Source: Orobanche coerulescens (lineage: Eukaryota; Streptophyta; Magnoliopsida; Lamiales; Orobanchaceae). From it: a stretch of DNA of 64,000 bases. The stretch is from contig CM065802.1 in NCBI GenBank assembly GCA_033398695.1, forward strand, positions 136,076,096-136,140,095, read 5' to 3'. The translations under genes were made by a program, and so were the position numbers. Every line of letters starts with the position of its first letter. Position 1 is the first letter of the stretch. Below, one piece after another: positions 46,804 through 58,446 of the stretch. The notes under the pieces are model-generated. The model had not been told where the DNA came from. It ran no database searches and saw only the letters and a program-made list of their open reading frames with translations.

Positions 46804-49534
46804 TGTAACACCCCAAAAGGCGGATATTACAGTGCCGTTGACCCCACACTGGGACCCACAAGGTGATTCCAAAATACAGATTAAATATGTGATACCTTGT
46901 GATATCGAACCACAATAAATAGTCATTACTACGATTAGGAGTTTATAAATAGTATGGCCAACGGCCTTAACATACACAGGATCCGAAATACAAGTATAAA
47001 CCATATGGAGATGGAATATACTTCAAATAACAATACAATCGGATAATAGTTTAAATGAACCGGAAAAAGTAACATTACACAGTTCAAACATAACCGGACA
47101 ACAAAAGACTTGGGGCCCGTGAACTAGTATCCTTCGAACCCTTCGCCGTCACCATGCTCTTCCCGTGCCTTGCCTTTGCCTCGACCTAAAATACAACACA
47201 GGGTCATATATACATGATAAATGATTCTCCAGACATTATACAATTCACATATTAGATCTCAAAGAAAACATCCCGACTATTAAACATACCCCTCGGGCGT
47301 ATGAACAATCTGTCACAAACCGTCGAACATATCCAATCATACATGGACTATGAATGACCGAACAATATGGATCAATACGGACCTCACAGTACGCCCGATC
47401 CGGAAATGGGTCCGTGCACATGTCCACCCCGTATACAGAATCCAGAATATATGTGTGACAATGTACCTAATTAGCCTCACGAATTACGTCTCATGTGCAC
47501 AGTCCAATACGAAAACATCCACGTATGACTATATATGTGCCGGGCTAAAAATCCTACACAATAACCAATCGGCACGCAGATATGATTCCAGATATGTCAC
47601 GATACAACATGACAATGAATTTAATAAATCACATATCCGATTAAGGATCAAGAAACTCACCAAAGTGACAATAAGGATCAACGAGATCAGCGATTCAAAA
47701 GTGATGAACTTGGGAATGTAATCCCATGGTGAAAAACGGAACATCATCAAGAACAATACTGAACTACGAATCACAGATTCATAAGTGTTTCATATACACG
47801 AAACGTATAACCATCACAAGAATTCCATCATCATTATAACCAAGCAAGATAACTTGCCTCAATACGGAGATGAGAATAATCCTCCCTTGTCGAACGAATG
47901 CACGGTCCTCGACTAATATCGGTTACTCGAACAATCATCCTTGAATGAAATACATTTCACTCAATAACACATCCATATAATCATCGATATCGAATTCAAT
48001 GAGACAACACCCTAAATTCAATTTGAATAGTTCAACTATCTCAAGATATCAAAATTCTATTCCAAGAACTCTATTTACATCAATTCACTCTGATGATCGG
48101 TTTTCAAGATATTCTCTAATATTCGCATGGTCCTTATGAATAAGAATTTATCAAGAATATGTTAAACAATAATTTATGTTCATTAATATCATCTTATATC
48201 GTTTAAACTTTCCAAGAACATCACTAATGTTTGAAAGTGATAATATGCACAACCTTGTTTCATCACTACATCAAATTTAGATTGAATATAGTAAGCTATA
48301 ATAAGGTTATACTAAATTCATTTAGTTACAAGACCATATCATAATCATGAAGATTATCTCATATTAACACCATTCTTACAACCCCTTACTAACTTGGAGA
48401 ATCAACTATCATCATCTATGAATTTACCTATCTTAGGTTCAAGAACATCACTCTAATCTTCTAACATTCATCAAGGTGTTCTAATACATTTTATGACAAC
48501 AATTCCATCAATCAAACTTAACTACGAAGAAGCTAATGATTATTATTGTCCCAATGATGTTAATAGTCCAGCAGGAAGAGTATAATTCTCATAAACGTGA
48601 TCATTACCATTAAAACATCAAGACCACCTCATTCCAAACCCTTAATTACCATATTCATCAATAAGTGTTGAAAAGCTTAACTACAAACATGTTTTACTTG
48701 ATTAATTAAACACTAGGTGTAGTATACCATATCACTAACATCATAACCACAAAAATATAGAGTAGAATCGTACTACATACCTTCAAAAACGAAGAACAAC
48801 CACCAAAAACACAAGAACACACTCCAATCTTCAAGAAAAACTCTAAACTTCCAATCAACAAGCTCCAATCCAAGATGCATGGCCTAAACACAAGTTGGAA
48901 GGGAGTAAAGTCGGTATAGGGAGGCAGGGGGGCAATTGTTGGAGAGAAAAATCAGAGTTTGGACGTGCAAATGAAAGACACAAGCTGTCTTTTTATAAAC
49001 TGCATAGCTCGTCACGTACGTTATCGCATGAGGATAACATACGTTAACCCCTTTACGTACGCTACACTGAAAATGTTACGTACGTGTCGCCTCCAGAGGC
49101 TACTGCCTCAAAGCACCAACATCATTACGTATGTTATGGGCCACATCATTATGTACGTAATGTATGTCAACCTGGCGGCCTCGAAAAGGCCATTTATCCG
49201 GATCATGTCCGGCCCCCCATGCCGAAAGTGAGATCAGATAAGATTTCAAGCATTACGTACGTAACCAGCATTCCATTACGTACGTAAAGCCAACGAAATA
49301 GTGTACGTTACGTTAAAGCCTTAGCGTACGTTAAACACAGAAATTCTAGCCCAAAAATGTAACAATCTACACAACGTCAAGAAATCAACCACAATGCGAA
49401 TGATAGTCATAATCAAGTCTATTCTGATATGTCCCGACATCAATAAACATTAACTGAATGTAACATGATTACAACAATACTCGAATTATCCGAATAATGC
49501 AACAGTAGATAGGAAATTACTGTCGGATATTACA
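46804..49534 (-). repeat. Element E 5' LTR (2731 bp)
   Basis: Matches the 3' LTR with scattered differences and small indels. Confidence 0.92.
48988..49334 (-). promoter_or_regulatory. Element E 5' LTR promoter: phased palindromes and TATA box
   Basis: 12-mers begin at 49322, 49299, 49276, 49253 (exact 23-bp steps), then 49149, 49135, 49076, 49053, 49035 and 49012. GTTTATAAAAAG at about 48988-48999 follows on the minus strand. Confidence 0.72.
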
Positions 49535-50405
49535 TTACGACCGCTAAGAAGTTTGAAATGCAAATTCAAATATCAGTCCGTTGGAGAAATCTATAAGGTC
49601 AACGTGTACAACGTTCATACGCCTATTGTATTTAATGTATGCAACGAGATGATATAACGTGCGCAAAGGAGAAAAGATTGCTACTGGACTATACTGGACA
49701 ATAACATACGTAAACCTAGCATGGTTAACGTACACAATGTTGCCTAACATACGCTAAGGGGAAAGCATCGCGAATGTTATGAAGGAGCAGACTGCAACAG
49801 CTAGTTAAAGCCTTGGAGCCTATAAATACCAATTCATTTAGTATTGAACACATAACAACTCCAAGTATGATTCATATTCATCTGAGATTATTATATATTC
49901 ATTCTAGTTGTAATAGAGCTTAATTGATTAATGTTTGAGTGTTTGATCCACTCAACCATACACAAGAGGAAAGAAAGGATTGTAGATGTAATTCGGTATT
50001 ATTGGGATCGTGGATCCGGCATTGTTAGAATCATAATCTAAATCCGGTGAGGTTTTTTTATTACTAATAAAAGCTAGAAATGTGGTTTTCTTGTCCAATA
50101 GAAAAGTAAAAATGGTTTATCTTGGACCGAGAAAAAGACAAGATTGTAACGGTTTATCTTGGGTAGCGAAGACAAGATTGTAATGGTTTACCTCAGACCA
50201 AACGATGACAAGGCAGAAAGGTTTATGTTGGACCTATAGAAAAAGATAACAAGGAGAGAGGACGTAGGCAAGTTGCTGAACCTCTATAAATCTGTGTGTT
50301 ATTTACATTCAAAAATATTATCTATCACTTCCGCACGCGAAAAGAGTTCAATACTATACACCGTACTATTTAACCTCTATTCCAGTGGCGATACCAAGCC
50401 AACAA
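49535..50405 (+). repeat. Element F LTR2, right part
   Basis: Continues the LTR from TTACG; contains decayed palindromes (49535-49795), TATA at about 49818-49830 and ends CCAACA before ACTTT. Confidence 0.85.
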
Positions 50406-50410
50406 CTTTT
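50406..50410. repeat. Target site duplication of element F, right (ACTTT)
   Basis: Matches 35303-35307. Confidence 0.88.
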
Positions 50411-50620
50411 TTGGGTATGGAGTAGAAGGAGGTAGTAGGTAGGAAGTGAAGCAAGCACCGAGTTTAGTAGCATAATTCTTCCCACATGGAAAATTTCTTG
50501 TCTTCCCATCTTTTCAATCGATTTCTGACATTTTAAACGACTTGTGACCACTCCTAGATTTTCTTTTGGTAAGAGCCCACTTGATGTTAAGATAAGAGAA
50601 GGGATTGATTCCACATTGCA
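50411..50620 (-). pseudogene. LINE ORF2, piece 3 of 3 (end of reverse transcriptase region)
   Basis: The minus-strand frame reads GRIMLLNSVLASLPTYYLL, a very conserved stretch following the reverse transcriptase of plant L1-type LINEs. It leads directly into the KVLNKIVSLQRNF part at 35300 once element F is removed. Upstream LINE sequence is lost at about 50620, where element H begins. Confidence 0.8.
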
Positions 50621-51078
50621 TCCTGAGCTATCTGTGCCATCTGAGTTACCACCTGCTTTATAATTGTGGCAACTGAGATGTCAACATTACCTCCAGTCAC
50701 ATTCATCTGGTCGAGCGATCGCGACCATCTCTACTAGGCCGATTGGACCTCGACATTAAATAGTTCACCTCAACACGAGTGCGACAAAAAACATAACATC
50801 ACATCACGACAAAATGCAATCAAAACAAAGCATAACAAAAACATAACATCGCATCACGGCAAAATACAATTCGAACTCAAGACAACAACACAAATCACAA
50901 ACAAACATGCAGTAAGAGTACATGTTAGGGAGACTTACAATCACAGATTGCAAGAAAATGATGGCCGCACCATGATACTAATCACAACCATGACCAGAGA
51001 CTATAAGTTAAAACAACATATGATTCGACTCGTCCCGATAGTCTAGGTTTCAGTAATCTATGCCCTGATACCATATTC
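50620..51078 (-). pseudogene. gag: Element H: gag start and leader of a truncated gypsy-like element
   Basis: On the minus strand 50735-50625 encodes DQMNVTGGNVDISVATIIKQ then VVTQMAQIAQ, aligning by eye with the B gag N-terminus (GVSIGVATILQQVADQMTHLAQ region). The primer site TGGTATCAGGGC (one change from initiator Met) is at about 51062-51073. The rest of the element is missing. Confidence 0.65.
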
Positions 51079-51750
51079 TGTAACACCCTCAACTCAATAG
51101 GGAATATTACAATATTATAGACCATTCTCGCAAGAATCTACCAAGCTGGATGCCATATAACAACACTATAATGTTTGAGAGGCAAGGTTAAACTATACAA
51201 TAAATATGGACCGGCAAGGTCACTCCATAACATAAATAAACCAAAACCCAATTAAAGTACATTTCAATTATATGGGTCAAAAATATAGCAGAGAGAAATT
51301 GGACACAACTCAATAATATAGTTAAATAAACTCCACTCTTGTTTGATTGGTATCGTAGCTTGTCATCTTCATGTCGATCCTATGAGTGCTCCCTCAAACC
51401 ATGAACACCTGAAATGCATAAAGGCATTTGCCTACATATTGGAAGTTAGATCTGGAATCACTAATTCAAGTATTCAATCTGTATAAAATATATCACGCAA
51501 GCATCAGTTATGAATCAGATAATGGCAGTCATTCATAAGATTCCCAAAGGATATTTAAGTTTAGAATCAAACTCTATTCTTTGAAAATATTTCAAAATCT
51601 TGAAAGTTTTATAAATGAGAAGTCTTTGGCACCAAAAGTCCTTTCTTAATAAAATAATTTCAAAATTGATTGGGTCTCGATCCAAAAATTATTTTCCATA
51701 GGAACATTCTTTTCAAAATTCTGACACATCAATTGTGCTCACGACCTCAG
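51079..51750 (-). repeat. Element H 5' LTR, partial
   Basis: Begins TGTAACACCCTCAA next to the primer site, like element A. It shows the conserved LTR block at about 51340-51425 and a GGGTCTCGATCC unit near 51661. Truncated at about 51750. Confidence 0.65.
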
Positions 51751-51803
51751 TTTAACACCTCCAAAACTTAGCGGGGTATTACAGTGTCACGGATCCCTTG
51801 AGG
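51751..51803. repeat. Scrap of a D/E-type LTR end
   Basis: TAACACCTCCAAAACTTAGC followed by GGGGTATTACAGTGTC resembles the first 50 bp of the D and E LTRs. Element C begins right after it; TGAGG (51799-51803) would be the C duplication. Confidence 0.5.
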
Positions 51804-52176
51804 TGTAATACCCGGTTGTAATTCAGTCATTATAATTCAGTAATTTCATTCGGTGATTGTCACTCAGTGGATTTTCACTCATTTATAATCAATCATCAAT
51901 CATGTTCGTTCACCGTGTTCACCGTTCGGAAAAACTTCGAGTTGTGTAACGTTATTGTTCATTGTTTCTACTTTCCTCATATAAGTTCGACTTTGTTAAA
52001 TCACCATTAATTTTTGGTAACTCCAAAAATTTTAAATCTTTGCAATATTATAGAGCATCGAGTTAACTTTCCAATGGTTCAAACGGTGAGTCAATCGGAG
52101 TCCGGACGAGAGAGTTATGGTCGTTTTAGCTCACCCGCTCATTTTTTGATTATTGGCGATCACTGCCGACCGAACT

Positions 52177-52492
52177 CGGCCGTGTCGTCCGACACGGCCG
52201 TGCCGTACTCGTCCGGAAATGCCGAAGTTTACGCCTCGGGGACCCGACCGTGTCGTCCGCAGCACGACCAGTGGGCTATTCGGATAAGCGAGAACCGCTG
52301 ACACGCCCGACCGTGTTCCAGGACACGGTCGAGTCATGCCGAAGTCGCCGCTTGACGGGTCACTATCGGAAGGCCCTCCTCGCCGCGACCGTGTCAAGCG
52401 GGACACGGTCGAGTCCCTGTCGGCGGTATGCGACACGGCCGTGCCGATCGGCCGCGGGCCGTGTCGGCAGGTAGTCAACCCCTATAAATTCG
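52177..52492 (+). promoter_or_regulatory. Element C LTR1 promoter: long CACGG/CCGTG dyads and TATA box
   Basis: A perfect 24-nt dyad at 52177-52200 (CGGCCGTGTCG, 2-nt spacer), then dyads of GACCGTG/CACGGTC near 52310 and of GACCGTGTC with a 6-nt spacer near 52387, and further CACGGCCGTG words near 52434. They lead to CCCTATAAATTCG (52480-52492). Function as in the other families, but with longer half-sites and no clear 23-bp step. Confidence 0.65.
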
Positions 52493-53812
52493 TTTTTTTG
52501 AGCATTTCAGCTCATTTCTTTCCCATTTCTTCACCTTCAACCGAGAGAGAGAGCTTGAGGGAGGGATTTTCCTTCACAAATCATTTGAGTGTTTGATTTT
52601 CTTCATCTCCTTTTGATTGTGAAGCTTGGATACTCGATTAAACTCGTGTTCTTCGGATCGAAGTGCTTGGATCTTCAAGAGGTAATTCCTTCAACACTTT
52701 GGACTTCGATTTTGTGTTGAGATATGATGTTTTGGACGTTATAATCATGTTATATGAAGGGATATGTATATGATTATGAGTTTGTATAAGGATTCATTGG
52801 ATTATTGAGGGATTATTCAAGAACACTTTGAATATCGAGTTGAAATTGGGGGTTTTCGATTAATTGTTGTTGAAATCACGTTTTCGGATATTCATTTTGG
52901 ATTATTGATCATTTGGAAGATGTTTGTTGGTTTGAAACACTTCTTGGAGGATTTGATATTGATATATTGAGATTTGATTGTAAACAATCGGAGTTTGGCC
53001 ACAACGTATTCGATATAATGCCCCAATGAACTTAGTTTAAGCGTATCGACGTTTGGAGTTCGTTATATTCGTGTTTGATTCGTATATTAAGCGAATTGTT
53101 GGTGCTTGTGTAATTCAAGGTTGTTCGAGTGGCGGTATTCCCTATTAAGGGCGTTGTTCGTGGAAGGACTTCCTCGCCTTCGGTTTGAGGCAAGTTTTAT
53201 ACTTGTACTAGTCAATGAGATTAATGTCATCATATATGTGTATAAATGTGTTGTATCATTCCGAGACTTAGTCTCTTCATGAATTCATTGATATTAAGAG
53301 ATCGTTCGATACGATACCTTTCGGCAATTTTGCCAAATATTTATTGTTGTTCGTTAACGGCCGATTCAAGGCATTGTGATACTCATTATTAATGTCATTG
53401 TCGATAGCCGGTTCGCGGGGTCGATGTATCGATTGTTGTTAATATAGATGTCAATTTAAGACATTGTTGAGATCATTGTTATTCCTTTTTGGATTGTCAT
53501 TAAAAGCGTACACGCCGATTAAAGGCATTGGCTTATTCATTTCTCACCTTCGTAAATGCAGTAATCGATTAAAGGTGCCGAGGCATCCTTCATATCATTG
53601 TTATCGAATTGCCGTTCGCAGGCAAATCGAGGTATTCAATCATTCATCATATCGTTCACATCGATTAGCCATTATAAGGAAATCGAAGCGCTCAAGCATT
53701 CATGGAATCATCCGCTGCATCATTGTCATCGGTTAGCCGTTCTAAGGCAATCGAGGTGTTGAGTTGGGACTGTCGAGGTTGGTGCCGGCCGACTCAAGAC
53801 AAAGATACCATC

Positions 53813-54071
53813 CCCTAATTGTGATACGGCTTTCATGCCGTGGCTTCGGCCCTAATTGTGATACGGCTTTCATGCCGTGGCTTCGGCCCTAATTGTGATA
53901 CGGCTTTCATGCCGTGGCTTCGACCCTAATTGTGATACGACTTTCATGTCGTGGCTTCGGCCCTAATTGTGATACGGCTTTCATGCCGTGGCTTCGGCCC
54001 TAATTGTGATACGGCTTTCATGCCGTGGCTTCGGCCCTAATTGTGATACGGCTTTCATGCCGTGGCTTCGG
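53813..54071 (+). repeat. 37-bp tandem repeat in element C LTR1, 7 copies
   Basis: The unit starts CCCTAATTGTGATACGG and includes the small dyad ACGGC-TTTCAT-GCCGT. In the copy with changed stem (ACGAC/GTCGT) both arms changed together. Confidence 0.9.
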
Positions 54072-54844
54072 CCCTAATCAATAACAGCTTCGGGCTGTTT
54101 CGGCTTCATGTGATTGTGATATTTGTGATTTAATTTGAGTGGTTTTAGGCCTTGTGATTGTCTTGTTAATTTCATTGGAGCCTCCGGGCATTGTGATTCA
54201 TATTTAATCACATTACGGTTTGGTTCATGTCGTGTAATTCATTGTGGTATTACGTGATTTTGATTCGCCGTTGGGCACTTATGTTCTAACTTTTGACGGT
54301 ATTAATAGTATGCCGTGGGCATAGTATTTCACGAATGCTCGGTTCTTACCTTGGTTTGTGAGCATCTCGTATTATTATCATAATTATACCATTTCATTAC
54401 GCCTTTGGATGCATATCATGTTATACATGTATTTGATGTTCATTATACGGATGGTGACCGTGGGGGAACATGTTTTCATGTTTTAGGTGCTTGCGAGGAG
54501 AGAGTTGAGGCACGGGGGCATGACGATGGCGGCGAGGCATACGAGCGATACTAGTCCGAGTTGTTCATTGTTGGTCACCGGTTGGAGTGTACTCCAGTCT
54601 TGTCGATTGTTGTCGTGTTGTATTACCGACAGATGTTCGTGGATCTGTTGTATTTCATTTTGGCCATGTAGGCCACTTTTGTCGTTGAAATTCCTTATCG
54701 GAATATTGTGTCGGATATCATGGTAGGGACTATGATTTTCCCTTGTTGTTTAATTTAATGTATTTTAGTCATGTTACTTTGGTGGATCTCTGGCGTGGGG
54801 TCCACAACCTTGTAATAACCCATAGGATTTGGGGTGTTACGAAA

Positions 54845-54856
54845 TGGTATCGGAGC
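54845..54856 (+). other. Element C primer binding site, copy 1
   Basis: TGGTATCGGAGC, the same variant as in element D. Confidence 0.8.
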
Positions 54857-55199
54857 TTTGGGTTGTGAAATACCTGAGATGTGAGTTATGTGGTCCTACC
54901 GACGCGGTAGTAGTGGGATTGTCGGGTTATGACAATCTAGTCGATCGAGTTTTGTGAGTCGTAATATTAGTGCATTTGCACGAGTCATTCATTCATCGAG
55001 TCGTCGTCGGTGAAGACTAGTATCGCGAGACCTCGAAGCTTCGTATGACTGTGTAAGGACTCGATTCTCTTTGTGTTCATACATCCATCATGTCATTAAT
55101 TGTTCATGCTTTCTGAAACCTATATGTGATATTAGTGTTATGATTGATTCATGACTAATTGTTTTGGAGCACGTGTGACTTGTGTAAGCATTAAGGATC

Positions 55200-55560
55200 A
55201 ACTCATTTATCGATTAATAATTCTCAATCATCATTTTGATCTCATCACTCGCTTAATTCATTCATCACTCGATCAATAACATCACTCGGATAATTCATTC
55301 ATCACTCGATTAATTCATTCATCACTCGACCAATATCATCACTCGATAATTCATTCATCGATCGGTTAATTCATTCCTCACTCGATCAATATCATCACTC
55401 GAGATAATTCATTCATCGATCGATTAATTCATTCATCACTCGATCAATATCATCACTCACATAATTCATTCATCACTCGATCAATCTCATCGTTCGATTA
55501 ATTCATTCATCACTCGATTGATCTCATTATTGATTAATTCATTAATCATTCAGCCCATCT
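55200..55560 (+). repeat. Degenerate tandem repeat in element C leader, copy 1
   Basis: Repeated ATTCATTCATCACTCGATC and ATATCATCACTCG words, about 35-50 bp per unit. It lies between primer site and gag. No coding. Confidence 0.8.
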
Positions 55561-55836
55561 CACGGTTCAGTTGTTGATCTTGAGGATCGAATTTTCAACC
55601 TTGTTAACTTGTTCAAAGTAATCATTTCAGGAATTTCATCAGGCAATCATGTTACCTCATTTGATGTTTCATACGATCTTATCATACTCTGACATAATGT
55701 CGACGATCATTTCATTAAATCATTAATGCATTCATTGTGAGAGAGCGTGTATGCTCATTATTGTCACTCTGTAACGTAATCATAATGCGATATTCATGCG
55801 GAATCTATAATCATCATGTGACTTTCCTACTTCAGT

Positions 55837-57080
55837 ATGGATAGAGCTGTCAGAGGACGCAGGGGAGGAGGCCGCGGTGCGGGCCGAAACCCGGGTTCTC
55901 GTGTGCATGCCCGTGCGAATGCGAGTGGTATCATTAATTCATCAAATAGCGAGGCTACTCATTCATCAGCAGATAATCAGTCGCCGTCAGTCGTACCGAG
56001 AGGCATCTCACTCGGAAGGTGCTCGGGTTGAACCATTCATATTTATGCGAGGGCATGATGGCCCGGATGACTCACATGACGCGGATGATGGAGACCATGC
56101 ACCTCGATGGTTCGTGGTCCACCGCATGAGGAATTCCAGGAGCCGTTTAATGGGCCAGTGGGAGAGTGAATCAGATTGTTGGCGATATCTCTCGTCAGGC
56201 CGCCTACTTTTGAGGGTTCGTCGGAACCGGTGATATTGTTCATTGGCTTGAGCATTTTGATAAACTCTTCGACATGGTTCGGTGTCAGGAGGAGAGTAAA
56301 GTGGCGGTAGCGGCTTACTACTTGAGTAAGGGTGCTTATTCTTGGTGGCTTTCGTGAAACCCACCGATCGAGATTGTGTTTGGGCGAATTCAAGACTCTC
56401 ATGATAGAGAGGTATTATCCGCCCCACTGCGGGAAGCCAAGTTATAAGAGGTTTTGAACCACGAATCCGTCGAGGACGAGGTGTTATTGTCATTCTTGAG
56501 AAGTTTGAGGACTACTTGATTTGCTTCATCGATTATCCGTCTTGAGCGGATAAGATCAAGTATTTTAGCAAGAGGCTAAATCCATGATTGAGGATGCGAT
56601 TGTTCAACCACAATTGTAATTCACTTAGTGAGTTCATTGGGAAGGCTCTTGGAGCGAGCTTTTGATCAAGGAGCTTACTCGGAAACATCCTTGATTCCTT
56701 GAGTGAGAGGACTAGGATGTTGATTCGTCGAGAGGACATCGGGCTCGGCGTCGAGAGGTCATTTTCGGTCGTCTTCGTGCTGAGAAGGCTTCTTCCTCTC
56801 GGGCAGCGAGTTCGACCGTTGTTTGCTAGCGTGAATCGGCGGGACACGTTAATACTCGGTGTACGGTGCCGGCTATTGTTTGTTTTACGTGTGGGAACCG
56901 GGACACCTTCGTAAATCTGCGGGAGTTACGGTGCCGCTAGATCTCGAAAGCCTCGAGGATTTTGTTACTCCGGTCCGTAGTTCATCGAGGGTCCAATCAG
57001 GCTTCAAGAACCCGAGGTAAGGACATTCATTACCGGTTTTGAACAAGTTAATTCTTGCTCGGTAGTAGGACAATCATTCA
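55837..57080 (+). pseudogene. gag: Element C gag, copy 1, heavily frameshifted
   Basis: Start MDRAVRGRRGGGRGAGRNPG at 55837. DNA-level homology to the D gag continues through the capsid-type domain (about 56200-56670) and zinc knuckles (about 56820-56940), but with many 1-2 base indels relative to copy 2, so no long frame survives. A trailing segment near 57030-57090 resembles a decayed protease region. Confidence 0.75.
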
Positions 57081-57763
57081 TTTCATTGTCGTTCGCTCAT
57101 TCATCTAATTCATTCATCATATATATCAATCATGTTGGGACTCATAATTATCGATTAATCATTCAATTCACGAGGAACGGCGGTTCCAATCACTTCAGAG
57201 ATGCTATCACTCATGACGTTATTAATTCACCTTGGTGAGTCATTCCAAATCCTTGTCGGATTTGTAGTCATTTATCATTCATCATTCATTTTAGTCACTT
57301 TCATTCTCATGACCTTCCGAGATCATATTTAGCGGCGAGTTCATCTGCGGATATACCTTAAATCGTTGAGATAGAGGAGATCGATGACATGGAAGGATAA
57401 CGATGTTGACTACATTTGAGATGTAACCTTGTTTTTGGATATTTGTGTAACTCAATCCGTAGTAATGTATCGTATTTGTGGATCATTTATTATTGATATA
57501 TTTTTTAATTATCATATTTGTGACTCTTGAGATTTTGATCAACTGTTGGGAGTTCACCCGTTCTGCGTTGTGCTCAAGATTTCTTGATAATTTGGGAAAT
57601 CATTCTTCGAGATTCGAGACGTCAAGTCTTGGGGACTTGGGCGTGCGATTGATTTGGTCCCGAGGACTAGATGTGCATTATTGTTTTCAGATCTTGATGG
57701 ATAGTTCATATCCCGAGTTGTTTACCACGAGTTTCGAGGACGAAACTCCTTTTAAGAAGTGTA
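57081..57763 (+). other. Element C 3' internal region and polypurine tract, copy 1
   Basis: No pol domain except a terminal SSYPELF followed by FEDETPFK, matching the last codons of the D polyprotein and the following bases. The run CCTTTTAAGAAGTGTA precedes LTR2. Confidence 0.6.
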
Positions 57764-58121
57764 TGTAATACCCGGTTGTAATTCGATCATTATCATTCAT
57801 AATTTCATTCGGTGATTGTCACCAGTGGATTTTCACTCATTTATAATCATTCATCAATCATGTTCGTTCACCGTGTTCACCGCTCGGAAAAACTTGAGTT
57901 GTGTAACGTTATTGTTCATTGTTTCAACTTTCCTCATATAAGTTCGACTTTGTTAAATCACCATTAATTTTTGGTAACTCCAAAAATTTTAAATCTTGCA
58001 ATATTATAGAGCATCGAGTTAACTTTCTAATGGTTCAAACGGTGAGTCAATCGGAGTCGGACGAGAGAGTTATGGTCGTTTTAGCTCTCCCGCTCATTTT
58101 TTCGATTATTGGCGATCATCG

Positions 58122-58446
58122 CCGAACTCGGCCGTGTCGTCCGACACGGCCCGTCTGTACTCGTCCGGAAATGCCGAAGTTTCGCCTCAGACCCGACTGT
58201 TTAAATGCACGCGTCCGAGTCGAACTCTTAGGATAAGCGAACCGATCGCTGACACGCCCGACCGTGTTCCAGGGACACGGTCGAGTCATGCCGAGTCGCC
58301 GCTTGACGGGTCACTATCGGAAGGCCCTCCGCGCCGCGACCGTGTCAAGCAGGACACGGTCGAGTCCCTGTCGGCCAGCTGTGCGACACGACCGTGCCGA
58401 TCGGCACGGGCCGTGTCCGGCAGGGTAGTCAACCCCTATAAATTCG
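58122..58446 (+). promoter_or_regulatory. Element C LTR2 promoter: CACGG/CCGTG dyads and TATA box
   Basis: Same layout as 52177-52492, with GACCGTGTC/GACACGGTC dyads near 58258-58285 and 58338-58362. Confidence 0.62.

Larger units (their letters stand above)
38439..49534 (-). mobile_element. Element E: gag-pol Ty3/gypsy retrotransposon, minus strand, split by a hAT MITE
   Basis: 3' LTR 38439-41153, internal 41154-46803, 5' LTR 46804-49534. Its gag-pol is clearly related to that of element D (same domain order and many shared motifs) but more degraded. A 494-bp MITE interrupts it. Confidence 0.92.
35308..50405 (+). mobile_element. Element F: gag-only Ty1/copia-type retrotransposon, plus strand, containing element E
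   Basis: LTR1 35308-36434, internal 36435-38143, LTR2 38144-38438 plus 49540-50405. ACTTT duplications flank it and the LINE continues on both sides. The gag type (FDGSNFMIWKKKM near the start, one knuckle near the end) and the GTCATCATCAAAAATG end of the internal region are typical of plant copia elements, perhaps of the SIRE/Maximus kind. Pol is missing. Without E it is about 4 kb. Confidence 0.85.
51804..54841 (+). repeat. Element C LTR1 (3038 bp)
   Basis: TGTAATACCCGGTTGTAATT start, ends GGGGTGTTACG. It contains the promoter region, a 37-bp tandem repeat (53813-54071) and the conserved LTR block (54478-54570). Confidence 0.9.

Noticed and set aside
52131..52596. Overlapping ORFs on both strands in the C LTR
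   Set aside because: The GC-rich dyad region lacks stops in several frames at once. No homology or conserved start is visible between LTR1 and LTR2.
55200..55560. Satellite or centromere repeat
   Set aside because: The repeat is short, degenerate and confined to the leader of each C unit, so it belongs to the element.
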